Assembly (NCBI GenBank): GCA_013398015.1
Contig: VZRR01011452.1
Coordinates: 14,500-78,499, forward strand
Source: Oreocharis arfaki
Lineage: Eukaryota > Chordata > Aves > Passeriformes > Paramythiidae
Direction of reading: 5' to 3'
Length of the DNA: 64,000 bases
Below are positions 42,593 through 56,321 of this stretch, piece after piece. A model generated the notes under the pieces. The model did no database searches, was not told the origin of the DNA, and worked only from the letters and a program-made list of their open reading frames with translations. Position 1 is the first letter of the stretch. The number at the start of each line of letters is the position of its first letter. The position numbers and the translations under genes are program-made.

Positions 42593-44573
42593 AAACATAC
42601 AGAAAATGGTTTCTATCTGGAGTAAATACAGGTGTTAAGCATGTTTTAGGAAAAGCTCTCAGTGCCTTTTAACCATGCTGTTTAGAGCATTACTTCAGTT
42701 TAAATTGCCTGGACAAAAGAAACCCTGAAAGAGAAGAGAGTCAGCCTGGGCATCTCTGATATAAATCTGCTTTTAGCCATTGCAGGTCTGTGCTAATTGC
42801 TTTCATCCATTTTCACAACGGGAAAGGAAAGAAATGAGGTAAAGGAAAATGAAAAATAAAAACATATATTACAAGTTATAAACTTCCTGGATTTGAACTT
42901 AAAATGTGTTCAGTCTCATAATCCACTTCCCTCCCCCCAAAAACACGTCAAGATCTGTGATCAGGGCTTTCAGTGTGGCCCTGCATGGACCGGAGGTTTG
43001 GAGTCTGTGGAGCTGGGTAAATGGGAGCTGGGAGTGCATCATCTTTCACTGATTGACGTGCTAAATTCCTCGGAGCACAACAAGTTAAGGACTAAGTAAA
43101 TAATCGATTAGCTGTCAGCCTTCCTGGTCATCCTCATGAAAGGGATTAGTGACAGCCAGGGGCGGGAGAAGTGAGTCATGCTTCTACAAATACCTTTTGA
43201 AGCAGGACAAAAAAACTCCCAGGGAGCACTTCTTCCATTTCAAAGCAAGGTTTTAGGCAATGGTGATGCAGAAAAGGCCATCTCCCTTCTCTCCCGTGCC
43301 TTTCCCAATTAATCTTTCATCAATAAAGAAAACAGGCTCGAAAAATTAGGAAAAGTATCAATATGTTTCTGTTACACTGATTAAAACAGGCAAGGGCTCA
43401 TGTGGGAAAGCAATTCCACAGATTCGGACAGCAGGATTCCATCTGGCTATGAAACCAATTATATTTGTATTTAAATAAATGTGCCAGACAGAAGGAACGG
43501 AAATTCTCCACATCTTCCTGGCAGCAAGCAGAACTCGCTGAGAAGCCACTTACTGTTTCGTTTGTCTGATGACTTCTTTCAATAAATATTAGCTGTATCC
43601 AGGAAAAAAAAAAAACATAAACCAACAACTTTGCACTTCAGGGCTGCACACGAGAGATCCCTTATTCCAAGTTCACTTTTATGCACCGTGCTTTTTGCCA
43701 CACCCGAAATCAGACAAAGCTTTTTATCTGGTGCCAGTAAAGTTACAGGAGTGGAAGAAAGCGACTTTTTTACTAGGCATGGCTTCTGCTGCTGTCCTTC
43801 AACTCCTCCTGTCTGGCTATTGCAGCTGGGCCCATCAGCTGTGCCACCGCTTCTGATGGGGAGAATGGAGCTCTTTACTCCCCGGGAGGCTTTAAAAGGG
43901 AATTAATTCACTTTTCTCTGAGCAGTCTGTGAGCTGAGAGTTCAGTGAGGACGCCCTGAATGCTGGAATTGCTCCTGCCTACCCCCTGCTGGAAATTTGG
44001 GTTCCTGTGTGGTGCCCAGTAAATCAGGTGATGGTGAGGAGCCAGGCATGGAATAAAATACAGACAGTAATTCCAAATTAGGGTCTACCTAAAAAGAGAA
44101 CAACTTCATGAATTTCAAAAAAAAAAAAGAAGAAGAAGAAAATATTGCCAGACTTATTTCACTATCCAAATTCAGCTTATGTTCAGATCAAACTACACAT
44201 CCCAATTTCCTGGTATGAGCTACTTCCTTGCATTTTCCATGTTCTTCCTTCTAAACTAATTCCAGCTTCAGAACTCTTCCAAGTCCCTGATCTATCATAA
44301 CACTTTAAATGAAATATCTTTTCATGGGAAAAGGCTTTGGTGTAGGTCATTTCCTAAGGTTTCACTTTCTGGGTGACAGCCCTTCCAGTTCGAGCCTTCA
44401 TAAGGAAACAATTCTTGTGGCCAGTTTGAGGAAAATCTTATTCCACAAGCTGTCTGTAATTCCAATAATTCTGATTTAAATATGAATTTCCAAAGAGTTT
44501 TCTGGTAAGTATAAATTCAAGAGGCGCTGCTCCTGAAGAAGTGTTTGGTCCAGCATCTTCAGGTACTGAGGGG
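42593..44573. other. Unassigned sequence
   Basis: About 2 kb with no gene or transposon recognised. A-runs lie at 43603-43614 and 44119-44139 (with GAA units). Open frames stay under 92 codons. Confidence 0.4.
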
Positions 44574-44684
44574 TTTTTTTTTTTTAAAAATGATAAAGTA
44601 TTTTATAAAGTTAAAATTTAAAATATTTTATGAAGTTAAAATATAAAATTTATAAAATTTTATAAAATATTTTATAAATTACCT
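44574..44684. repeat. AT-rich low-complexity repeat (AAAATTTATAAAATATTTT-like)
   Basis: Nearly all A and T, with repeated AAGTTAAAAT and TATTTTATAAA words giving imperfect self-complementary repeats. Confidence 0.88.
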
Positions 44685-45783
44685 GCATTTGTGTATTTCC
44701 TAAATCACTGCAATTTAAAAAGTTCACACATCTGCTGTGGAAAGCACTATTTTCTGTGTCTCTAAGTAAAATTGCAAAAAATTCCAATTTCAAGTGTGCT
44801 TATGTTTTCCACGAGGTATATTTAAAAAATTTCTCAAACAAAACAAACAGGATTTGCATTAAATGAATGGTGAGGAAAAGCACCTAAATTCTTGGAATTT
44901 TTAAGGTTTCTCTCTTAATCTTACAGCTACAAAACTGATGTTTACTCCTGTAGTGAGCTGCAAACAGGGAAGCCGTAGGAAATGTTTAAATGATTATAAG
45001 ACAGAACCTTAATGTGACCTGCAGAACTCCTGGAATATTTACTGTGCAACCTGTTTGATGCTCATATGCCAAAACTATTCCTGTCGTCCTGTCAGTGTTC
45101 CTCAGGAATAACAGACTGCAGGTTGAGGCTTATTTTTAAAATCATAAGCTGTGTTAAACGAATCAGTGGCGTAAAAATTGAGGCCTTGTTTAAAACCAGT
45201 TTTGTTCAGTTCTCGTTGCACAAGATGCCCAAATTTGCCATCAGGGAGGTGCTCAGTCCTTCATGATGATTGCTCACCTGAGTTCCTGTGCAAAACCACA
45301 AATCGTTACCTTCTGCATTTGCATTAATTTGAAAAGACAGAATGCAGCAAGTTTTCTCCCCTTTTTTCTTTATTTCTATGCTTTTTTTCCTTTGGGTAAA
45401 GTCTATTCACTAAGATTTGTAGAAAACAGATGTGATTCTGCTTTAATGCATTCAGACTTCACTGCTTATTGAAATATTTGCATTACTTTGAATTTGGAAA
45501 ATAAGCTTAAGCTGTTAATGGACTTTGAATAGAAAGATATAAAGAATCTCAGTCTTCACTGTTTCCCACTAATTACTAATTCTGTTTCCATAAGAAGGTT
45601 TAATGTTTCTGCCTAAAACTAACCGTGCATGCCTTTTAGAACGTGTATTTAAAAGACCTCCTGCTGCTGTGGGAGAATTTTATTTTGTAGAATTCTTGTA
45701 AACATGCAAAAATTAACTTGTGCATCTGCTTTGGATAATGGAAAATCCCTGGTATATACAGACACAAGTGTGTACACACAGGC

Positions 45784-45804
45784 ATATATATATATATATA
45801 TATA
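45784..45804. repeat. (TA)n dinucleotide microsatellite
   Basis: Uninterrupted AT/TA run of about 21 bases. Confidence 0.95.
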
Positions 45805-46649
45805 AAATATATTGTCCACCTGCTCAGAGCAGGGGCTCAGCCCCCACAAAATTTAAAATATTAAATCAATTTCAAAGCGTTTTGGATTACTTTATGAACA
45901 GCATCTTGCTTCTCCTTTTCTTAGCTTCCATGTGAACAAGCTGTCTGTGTTAGAGCCGAGTTACCTGAATGTCATTTAGGAAATGGGTGTGATGGCTCAT
46001 TTTCCAAGAAATACCAGATATCCACACTTCTGTCTGTAAACCTTTCCTCTCTGCACCAAGCTGATTCGTCTTATCTAGAAATAAATGGAATGTGGATTGA
46101 GTTGTGCCTCCTGTTTGTCCAATGAAAGGACCCCAGACTCCACAGTCGGTGGATGCAATACGTGTTTGCTCATCCAGTGCAGATTTGGATGGAGCTTTTC
46201 ATCCAAGTGTGTGAAACTGCTAAAGACAATGTTCCTGAATATCTCAAACACTTAGGAATATGTTGCCAGAAACACCCCCCAAAAAAAACTGTTGCCTGCT
46301 CTTTCTGTCATCTGCCTTTCCCATTTGCATTTAGCTTTTGTGTCTCACCGGTCATTGGCATTTGGGAAATCTTTAAATGGTGTTTATCAAACAGAAAGTG
46401 CTCCAAAATCCTTAGAAATGAATGTAGCACCTTGTGCCTAGTTTGCTTGGGTTGAGCTCAAGCTATTGACTGGGGAATGGAGTATGATCCACGTGGATCT
46501 GTGTGTTTTCTCACACATGATAGGGTAGCAACTCCACCCAAGGTCTTGTTGGGAAGTCAAGAGGAAGTTACAAGTTCCAACTCATCCAAAACCCTCTGTG
46601 CTCAATCTTATTCTGCCTTCCAAGTCCATGGTAGATTTGTTTCACATGT

Positions 46650-46885
46650 TTAGGTTGGAAATTACACAAGGAAATTCCTCCCTGTGAGGGTGGGCAGGCC
46701 CTGGCACAGGGTGCCCAGAGAAGCTGTGGCTGCCCCTGGATCCCTGGCAGTGTCCAAGGCCAGGCTGGATGGGGCTTGGAGCACCCTGGGCTAGTGGAAG
46801 GTGTCCCTGCCCATGGCAGGGGTGGCACTGGATATGCCTTAACATCCCTTCCAACCCCAATTGCTCTACAATTCTATGACTTTAT
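46650..46885 (+). mobile_element. CR1 LINE 3' end, about 235 bp
   Basis: Sense CR1: GGAAATTCCTCCCTGTGAGG, GTGGGCAGGCCCTGGCACAG, CTGCCCCTGGATCCCTGGCA, CCCTGCCCATGGCAGGGGTG, CATCCCTTCCAACCCCAATT, and the tail CTACAATTCTATGACTTTAT. Confidence 0.95.
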
Positions 46886-49002
46886 GAACGTAACCCCTAA
46901 ATGACACAAGTTCCAGGAAGGCTTTCTGTGTAATTATTTTAGCTGCATTATAATTAGGTTTTTCTGCAGTTGGAACAACTGCTTGTACACTCATTAAGTT
47001 GTTAATAACTTAATTAGGCCAGCAGCAAATTCCCAGCTTCACACACGTGGCGAGTTCTCTTTAGCTCTTAACATGATCCGTGCATGTAACACATCCCAGC
47101 AGCATCACCGGGCCATCCCTAGAACTCACTTCAGTTCTTAGTGAGCTAATTTCAATTACTAATCCAGAAGGCATCTGCTCCAGGAAAACAAGGCAAAACA
47201 GGAAATTTATGCTGTTTTTTAAACCGTGTGAATGAATTTTAATTTCAACATAGCAGATCAACAAGAATTTTTTTTTCTTTTTTTAAATTGAAAAATAAGA
47301 TTGATTTATGATCTTCTTTCATTGCCACTTTCCTGGGGTTTTTTTATTCCTTTTCCACTGTCACAATACAGAAGTCCTGAATTTAAATATATCAATACTG
47401 ATGAACAATTTAGTCTGGGAATATGTAGGAAAACCCATGAGATCCTTCACACTGTGTAATATTCAATAGAACTCTGATATTTTCTTTTCTTTTGCTAAAG
47501 ATGACTGTGTCTATTAAATCAGAAGAGACAATTTTTTTTCCTCTAAGAGAAAGCTTGGTTAGCAAAGAACTAAATCCTACCAGGAAAAATCTCTCAGTGA
47601 AGCACAGTTGTATAATGATCTAGCTGCTCCTTTCTCATTATTTATGCAGCCTCCTTGTTTTCTAAAAGCCACATATGGATAATTTTCTTCTTTTTAAATA
47701 TTATATCCTTCTCCATTGTTCCTAGGAGGCGTTTTGATGCAGATAATTGAATTTCAATTAATTCTGCATGTGCTTTTCCAGATTATAGCTGCTTGCTACT
47801 GCTGGTGTGGGCCTGTCATTACTCACACCCTGCCTCATATTCAGCTCCATGTGACCATTTCTTAAGCCTTGTGTGAACACATTCCATTTCTAACTCACAG
47901 GAAGTTATCCAGGAAGGTGCCATAGCAAGTTCTCTAAAGCCTGGTTCTGTTTGTGCTCTTTTATCAGCTCGTGCTGTTGTATGGCCAATAATAAAAATTA
48001 TTTCAAAGAAAATGAAGCTGGTGGTGGTAGAGGGTTATTATATTAAATCTGGGGTTTTTTTAAATTATCAAATAATGAGGGATGGACGCCTAAATAAAAT
48101 GGAGTATCTGAGCCCCAGGGTTTCTGCTGCCAGCTTTGCCTTGCTTAAATTACTGCAAAGGACTAAGAAATGCTAAGCTGAGGTCTAAAACCAAGAACTG
48201 CCCAGTGCTCTGAGGACAAAACTGATAGAAACTTTGTGGAACACCCACGGCTGCTGTAAAGTATCCTGGAAGAGAAGCTGGGGCAAGAATTTGGATACTA
48301 ACGGTAGAAACCATCTCACACTAAATTACATCTGGATCCTGTTGCTCTGGGATTGAGAACTCCTTTTCCCCCCATCATGCAGGGGGAAACCTTTCAGTAA
48401 TTAAATGTTTTCCTCGCGTTAGCAGAGAGACCTTAAAGCACAATGAAGTGGCAGTGAAGAAGAATCCACTTTCTCTGTCAGCTTAGATCTTGAAAATACC
48501 TTCCTTCCAAAACTGCTTGAAAGGGAATTGTGCCTGCAAAAAGGAGCAGAGGTGGAATCTATTGAAATTCTTTACAGTCAGAATTGAAATTCCAAAAGTA
48601 GGCTTGTAACAAAGGGCACTTCTCGTGAGAGGATTAAAAACTGAAAAAAGCACTTTTGATTCGACATTTCTGTTCAGAAATACCTATAGGCATTATAAAG
48701 AAGACAAAATACATTAAGTTATTATTAGGATTACAATGACCACCTCGAAAATATGTCACTCATTTATCTTATGGAAAGACAGATGGGAATGGACTGGGGC
48801 TCTCACATCTTCCTCAGGGGTGCTGTGACTGCGCTTGCCTCTGCTCATGATGGCAGCTAATTAGCACAACCTATCTTGATTGGAAAAAAAAAAGAAAGCT
48901 TTTGTTGAAATACATTTATTCCTCTCAGAACTGAAATTATACTACACCAGGAAAAGGTGATTGCAATATTTAAGCTCAAAAACTTGCTGTTTCAGGTTCA
49001 TA
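46886..49002. other. Unassigned sequence; two candidate conserved blocks
   Basis: No gene or transposon recognised. The stretches 46920-47040 and 47700-47910 are non-repetitive and rich in TAATTAG/CAATTAATT motifs. The texture suggests conserved non-coding elements, but this cannot be shown here. Confidence 0.4.
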
Positions 49003-49108
49003 AGATCCTCGTGGAATGGTTTGGGGTGGAAGGGACCTTAAAGCCCACCCAGTGCCACCCCCTGCCACGGGCAGGGACACCTTCCACTGTCCCAGGTGGT
49101 CCACACCT
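49003..49108 (-). mobile_element. CR1 LINE 3' end fragment
   Basis: Antisense CR1: CTCGTGGAATGGTTTGGGGT, GGAAGGGACCTTAAAGCCCA, CCCCTGCCACGGGCAGGGAC, then CTTCCACTGTCCCAGGTGGT. About 105 bp and little diverged. Confidence 0.92.
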
Positions 49109-49290
49109 CAGCCAATTGCCTGGATCTTAAATAAGTTTATACATCATTCCTGTGTTGCACATAATTAGACAAAATGATTATCAAACCATCCCAGGAAGTG
49201 TCAGTGTTTCAGCAGGAATGTTCTAGAATGGATTAATCCGTTTAGTCTGTTCAGCTGGCAAAACTGAGACACAGAATTTGCTCAGTCAAG

Positions 49291-49325
49291 ACCAATCATA
49301 AATTGGTAGCAATAATTTAAAAAAA
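49291..49325. repeat. First copy of a 35-bp direct repeat with internal hairpin
   Basis: The core has the inverted repeat ACCAAT/ATTGGT around a 5-base loop, followed by AGCAATAATTTAAAAAAA. A second copy lies at 51449-51483 with a single mismatch in 35 bases. Confidence 0.9.
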
Positions 49326-51119
49326 AAATCTAACTTGATTTCTTCTAAATCACAGACTATTAAATTTCACTAAGCTGCTCCCAGGAATGTAGTACTCCTG
49401 ATACAAGAGGCAGAATATAATTTATCCTTTGTTCTTCATTTGTAAACCCCCCCCTTTTTTTTTCCCCTTTAAGGAGAGAATCAGTGTTTATGTAGGAAAA
49501 TTCTCATGTAGGTACAATATTCCATTTTCTCACTTTTAAACTGACTCAACCTCTGACTTTCTCATCTGACTTCCTGCATAACAAGTAGCTCTAAGAACTC
49601 TACCCAGTGATTTTTAGAGTGAAGGGATTTGTATTTTTTCCAGCTATGCAAGGGAGCAATACTAAGAATGATAAACTGTGGTGAAGCAAGAGCAAGTCTG
49701 TAAGGAAAAAACCCCATTCTTCATTTAAAAGCTCCACTGCACCTAAACTTCATTAGATGAGTGGTAAAAAAACACTTGCCACAAAAAAAAAAAATCAAAC
49801 CAAAACAAAGCACGCTCTCCCCCCAACCAAAATCCAGTTTAGTCTCAATTTTAATTATTAAAATTCTTTTTTTTCTCCCCCATTTTATAACATTACCAGC
49901 AACCTGCATTAACATACAGCTGCTCTAAGGACAGAAAGAGAGCAACCTGCACAGCTCCTACATCAGATGAGAAAGGAATTAAGTTTTGATGAATGCTGTT
50001 TATGTCTCACTAACAGCCCTAAAGGCATCTCATAATTTTGTGATAAGAAAATATTTCCCTGTCAAGAGCCATTAACATCTGTTTTTTTTGAAAAGTTTAG
50101 TCATTACATGCTTTGCCTGACAGCTCAATGTAGTACAGCTTGATGGATAACTGAGTGAAAGGCTTGAAAGGTCTCCAGATGAAGTCAATGTTCCAAATTT
50201 AATGAAAAATGCTGAAGTGCAACACTGTTCTAAACATAAACCATCTAATTGTAAACCAAAACAAGGCACCTTCTTGGTTTGGGTAATTTTAGTGGTATTT
50301 GAGGAATGAGGGGATTGCAGGACCTCAGCCTCTTCTCTGCATCTTTGTTAGAGTTGCTCTTCCCACTTCATAATTTGCCAAGGTTTCAGCTGTTAACTAC
50401 AGTGACCTTTGGAAATATCTATTGCAAAATTAACAGGATTGAAAAATATTCATTAGAATAGAAGAGTTCCACTGTGGACTGAAATTTACCTTGTGAGTTT
50501 TGGTCCTCAATGAAGTTTGGAAGTGAATTACTTTTGCACGGCGAGGAAGAGGTTGAAGAATGTATTCCTCCAGTGAAAAATAGCTTGCAGTTTTAGACAC
50601 TTTAGAAAATTGTTTGGCAAATGGACTTTTTGCTGCATCCCAATCAAGTGTCTGTGTCCCAAGGCTGGCTTGGGGGAGCAGGGAGTGTAGGCTGAGCTCT
50701 GATGGAAGGCAGATATACAAGAGATGGACGTGAGGACAGATGACAGAGGAGAGAGAGAAATCCATGGATATAAAGGGATAACGTCAGAAAAGCCAGAGAT
50801 CAGCTGGAGCTGAAATTTGTAAGGGTTTCAAGGGCAAGAAGAGCTGTTACTGCTCCATCATCAGTAGAAGAATGAACAAGAGAAATATTGGCTTGCTGCG
50901 AGCAGGGAGGGAGTTTCAGTGCCAGAAGACAGAGATAACAAATGCCTTCTGAGCTCAGGGGCTCTCTTCCAAGGTCTCCCAGCCTTTTGTGCCTGGAGAC
51001 AGAGTTCAGGAGCAGAGAAGCTTCCAGCAGTGGGAGAGGAGATACTCGAGCAGGGATCTTTTCAGAAGCTCAAGGTGGGTTGCATTGATGCACCAAGAGA
51101 AGGATGGCTGCTGTCATGG

Positions 51120-51280
51120 CAACTGCCATCGCTCTTTGTCATCTCTCACAGGCTTTGCTTTAATAAACTGTCTTTATCCTGACCCAGGAGGGCTTTTTCC
51201 AAGCCTTATTCCCACTCCCCCTGTCCTACTGAGGAGATAAGTGACAGGGTGGTGTCCAGCAAGGGTCAAACCCACCACAG
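51120..51280 (+). mobile_element. ERV LTR 3' end (probable), upstream limit unclear
   Basis: Contains GGCTTTGCTTTAATAAACTG (an AATAAA signal), TCTTTATCCTGACCCAGGAG, CCCCCTGTCCTACTGAGGAG, AAGTGACAGGGTGGTGTCCA, and ends near AAGGGTCAAACCCACCACA. These blocks resemble R/U5 of a songbird ERV LTR that ends CCACCACA. The U3 part may extend upstream toward 50880, where sequence is less recognisable. No retroviral genes flank it. Confidence 0.55.
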
Positions 51281-51448
51281 CCATCGAGCTGCTCCTGGGG
51301 TGGGCTGTGTGCCTCAGGAGAGCCTGAGGGAGCCAGGGTTATTCCAGCAGGAGCAGGGAAAGATCTGGAGACGGGGGAGAATGAAACTGAACCCGTGGGA
51401 TGCTAATGACAAAATAGTGGCAACTCCTTTTGTGCTGAATGATTGATA

Positions 51449-51483
51449 ACCAATCATAAATTGGTAGCAATCATTTAAAAAAA
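51449..51483. repeat. Second copy of a 35-bp direct repeat with internal hairpin
   Basis: Same ACCAAT/ATTGGT hairpin and TTTAAAAAAA end as at 49291-49325, differing at one base (C in place of A in AGCAATCATTT). The two copies are in the same orientation, 2158 bp apart. Confidence 0.9.
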
Positions 51484-53889
51484 CACCCAAGACTTTCTAT
51501 TAGCCCAGGTTTCTTCAGCCCTGCCCCTTTACGTGTTTGTTAGTTTTTCTTTACTTAGACGCTTCACACATCCACTGTCTTGTGTTTGCTCATTTATTCA
51601 GGAGAGTTCATCTCTGTTTCAGTGATTTTCAAAGGTCCTTTCACAGGACTTTTCTTCACAGACACCCAAGAGCAGAAAATTATTGCTGAGTCAGAGCTGT
51701 CTGCACACCTCCAGAAATACCCCTGCTGTTATTTTATCTTTGGCAGAATGGGATCAAAGCAATTGTTAATGAATGGAACAGTAAATCCATCTCAGTGGGT
51801 ATCACATAGCACACTTTGTGCTCCAGGATCAGATTCCAAGAGGAAGATCCTGGTGGCAAAGCCGAATCTATCCCAGCCATGTGGGATTTCTGCCCTTTCT
51901 TGCACTCTCAGGGGTTTCAATGCAAAACCTGGGATTGTTTCTCGTTTGCTCAGCACTTGTGGTGGAGCACAACACAATAAGATTTCCCAGAGTGAGGCTA
52001 TGGAGCACGATTGTTTTTACTTGCAGTGATTTGTAAGCTCAAAGACTCTATTTTATCAATGGCACAGGGTATTAATGGGATTTTAAGGTGCACCTCCTTC
52101 ATATATCAAGGGGATAATAGAGTCACAAGCAGACTTACATGATAAATCATTACAGCTTTAGAGGAAAAGTTAATGCTTTTGTTCAGAGAAATGTTAAAAG
52201 CTTTAGGAGGCAATATTTTAAACTGCTTAAAATGATAAATCAAAGCAGATCAGCTTTCCAGATAAATATGTATGTAGAGAAAATCCTGTGACACTGACTA
52301 CAGCCACATATATTGGCTATAATAGGTAGAAAAACATCCCTGTGGTTCCATTAATTTTAATATTTCTGACAGAAATTCTACAAGAAGTGTTCCATATGTC
52401 CTGTAGATCCCGTGTTTCATATGTAGAGCCACACAACACTTGAGACACTGCTTTTGGTTTGGTTCAGCTTATTAATAAAACCCCAATTAATATGCACTGG
52501 GTAACAATTTATTCCTTTGCTCCTCAAGGTAAATTCCTTTCGGACGAAGAGCATTCCTGTGGGTTTGCAGGATGGGACAACATCACAAATCTAGGGAATT
52601 TATTAATTTTCACGGACTACCTGCTTGGCATTTTGAAGGATCTCTGTGCCATGCTATTTTTGTGGGGTGTTTAGCAATCAAGAAGAGCAGGAGAAACAAA
52701 AAATAATTGACTGTAAGTTTGTCACAGGAGATTTTCAACGAGATGAGGAGAAAGAAAATTAATTTCTCTATTAAGAAAAAGAAACTGTGAAGTGTAGCAG
52801 GAAGAGACAATGGTCCTCATCACAAGATCTCACAGAATACAAGGATTCAGCAACACGACTATGTAAATATATATCTGTAAAATGAAAATGTGCAGTGGTT
52901 AATATAATAACAAGACTCTCTTACAAAGCCATTAGTTAAATTACAAGTTGAGAAAGAGGAACATTTTCTCCACAGGGCAGGCTGAAGTCCTAATTGCCTA
53001 CTAGAATGGGTTTTATCTTTCTTTCTGAAGAGAGAATGATTGCTAATTGGGAAAATAAATCACCAAATCATCATTATCATAATCATTGAATAAGTAGCTA
53101 AATAAACAGAAAGCTGATTTCTTTGAGAAGATTATTTTTGCAGAAGAGGTTGTAGCTCGTTTTTCTCAGTGTGAGAAGGGCATCATGATTATACATTAAT
53201 ATTGAAAGCTGTGCATGTGCACACCAATGGGCCATTTTCCTTCCTTAATTATCACATGGATTGAAGCCCCAGCCCCAAATTTTTGCTTCCCTTTATTTTG
53301 TTCAATGATAATTTTCGACACAATAATCTTCCCATTTTTCAATGTTAAGTTTTCAGTTGATCTTAGCCTGAGAGATCACATCGTAACTGAGGAACATGAA
53401 ATATCTACATTAAGGGAATACAGGTCTTCTGAGTGAAGGACAGGAAAGGAATCTTCACAAGGAACAAAGTAGAAGATGGAGCTTAAACCCAGTTGGTGCT
53501 GAGAAGAGTTTGACTTTCACTGACTTTGAGAATCTCACCCAAAAATATCTTGTGAAGAAGTTTTAGCAAATTGATGAGGTGTTTTAAACCTTGTAAAGCC
53601 TTACAACATCAAAAATCAAAAATATTCTCTGCTCCGTGCCACACATGCTCTGTTTCGGAAGTTCCACATGCTCAGCTGCACAGGCTCAGTTTGGGGCTCC
53701 TGTGTTTAATGAGTTTCACTATTTTTTGTTTTAAAATAACCAAAATGAAACACTTCCATGGTGAACTGCACTACAGGAGGGTAATTGGAAAAATCCGAAG
53801 CACTGAAAAGAGCCCTGACTCAACAGCTATTTATTTACTTCAGTTCTTCATCACCCAAGGCTAAATCAGATGACAAATTTATTTTTATA
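51484..53889. other. Unassigned sequence
   Basis: No gene or transposon recognised over about 2.4 kb. A 149-codon open frame (51580-52029 plus) has no recognisable domain. The stretch 53030-53110 is AT-rich, with CATCATTATCATAATCATTG. Confidence 0.4.
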
Positions 53890-53930
53890 CTTATTTATTT
53901 ATCTATCTATTTATTTATTTATTTATTTAT
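53890..53930. repeat. (TTTA)n microsatellite with two CTAT-type units
   Basis: TTTA tetranucleotide run interrupted by ATCTATCTA. Confidence 0.95.
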
Positions 53931-56321
53931 ACCAGAGAAAATTAAGTGTAACCCACCTAATTTGTTGACTGGAACAATCTGACAACGACATTTGCTGACT
54001 TAATTGAATATACAGGCATCAACAGGATATGTTTGGAATAACTTGTCCATGTATATTCTGATAATCAAAGCATATCTGTAAAAAACCCAAATCTTTTAGT
54101 TTGAAAATGGAATTTCATTAAAACCAGGAGTTTTTAGGAACTAGGATTGCTTTAACAAATGCAAAAGGAGTATTCAAAAATGTGGTTTCCTTTGTTTCCT
54201 TTCACTAATTTAGTCATAAAAAGGTCTGTTTGGCACAGCTTTCTCTTAGATTGCTCATCAGGGTAAAAAGGTATATTTTATTAGACTTATATCAGATGAT
54301 ACATGGCACTATTAAAATTTTCACATTTTATATGCATAAGAAATGTATTTCTAAAAAAACTACGTATGTCTAAAAAACTTTTTACGTACAAAAGACTTTG
54401 ACATTTTATATGTATACATGAGAAAGCTGAAATATTTATAAGCACTTATTTGTTATTTTATGCAATGAGATTTTCAATGGTACTGAATCAATTCAGGCTA
54501 TACACCGAATTTCAAAAAAATTCAGATTTTGCTTTTCAGAAATCTTAAATTGCAGTGTTTCACATGGAAGGAAATTTGTTTTCCAAGTAGCTTTTTATGT
54601 ATAATTTTTCTACTCCCAAATATCTCCAACTTTCCTCCTGTTTTGTTGCCATACAGTTCGATTTTTCAGGATTGATTAAATTTGTGTCTTTGATTTCCTT
54701 TGTTTCAGCAGTGTGAGATCGAGTTCAGTCATCCCTCCCTGAACACACACTCGTTTTTCCAAGATAAAATGCTACTATTAAAAAAAAAAAGGCTTATTCC
54801 ACGTTTTCTCTCTTCTAAACCCGCAATTATTTCAATCATTGAAGTCGAAGCTGGACATATCGAATCTGACACATTTCCTTTGGTCTCCAACCACATCAGC
54901 ATTGGTTTTTAAAGCACATTTTGGGTACTTACTAAACCCCTCCATTGCACCAGATTTGCAGCTCCTGGCTCTGCTTTGAATTCTGGATTCGGGTCAGGGG
55001 AGCTTCTCTTTCATGTAAAAGGGAAATTAAACATCCTTCCCTGCAATGTCTGGGATCAAATCCCCACTACCCTTTCTCTAGGCCCTAATTTGGATTGCCG
55101 GGATGTGAGGAACTTGCTGTTAATTCACTTTGAAGGCAGGACTGACACATCAGGCAGGATCAGACAGTGTGGAGCTGCTTGATTTTCCCTCGGCTGAAAC
55201 TGTCACTTGGCAGAAATGCAGGGTGAATTTCAAACCTTGCAGGAGCTCCATCTGCTCGGGTGTTACATTCCTGGCAATTACACATCAGGAAAAGATGACA
55301 GCCCATGGGAAGAGGGTGAAGAGAAAAGAACCCCTTCACAACTTTCAGGACCAGTAGCAAAAGTCAAAGAATTCACCCCCCCCTCTAATTTTAAATTATA
55401 ATTTATTTTATTAATTAATTTTAGTGGGAGAAATCAAGAAGTTCATAGATACTGTGGATCATGACAAACAAAGCTTTGTTTCTGCCCACGAGGTGAAATG
55501 ATTTAGATATGGAGGAAGAGTCTGTGCAATTCCAGTTTCATGGGGAGAGGGTGGAAAAAGTGTTGTATTCTAGACACACTGAGACTTTGGGGTATTTGTC
55601 AGTGAATCTCTCTGTAACTGGAGTTATTCTGGAAATCAAATCAATTCTGCACACACACATCCATAAATTAATAGAGTTATCTCTGTTTTAAAAATTGGCT
55701 TTATGTCCAATAACTTCGCACAGAAATCAGAGCAGCAATGCAGAAAAAGATAATTAAAATGATTGTTTCATCAGAAGTTTTAGTGTGGAGAACACAGAAC
55801 ATCCTGAACCTACTGCAATCAACTATGACATCTAATTAAGAAATTGAAACAGCTGAATAAACTCATAATGTTCCTCATTATTGTTTTAACTATTCCATTC
55901 TACCCCCTCGAAATGTGGTTCCATGAATTCAGATCTAAGTCAAGTTGTGTCTAATCTTTTTTGATAATAAAACCTCATCAGGAGTTTTTGTGAGAAGTTT
56001 GACTTGTTTTTACAAAGACATTCCTAATTCTGAGCCCAAACCAAATTCTTTCCACGAAGTTGAAATTGTCCAGTGACAGCTCAAGGGACAACAGGCACAA
56101 ACAGAAACACAGGAGTTCTTTAATCTGATTACAGGAGGTAAAGATTAAATGCCATCATTTTGTGCCTCCTGCCACTGTCCTCAGTCTGCCAAAGCAGCAT
56201 TAAAACCAGGCCCTAGGCTTGAAGTTAAGTTTGAGCTGAACCCATGTGAGTGCTGGAAGTTGTGCTGGTACAGGAGAAGTTGTGCTGTATAATTGGGAAT
56301 AGGAGGGAAAGAAAATAAATA
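53931..56321. other. Unassigned AT-rich sequence
   Basis: About 2.4 kb, strongly AT-rich at 54000-54700, with no gene or transposon recognised. An A-run lies at 54779-54790. Open frames stay under 76 codons. Confidence 0.4.

Noticed and set aside
43779..43856. Short frame starting MASAAVLQLLLSG, signal-peptide-like
   Set aside because: It stops after 25 codons, with no donor before the stop and no good acceptor upstream.
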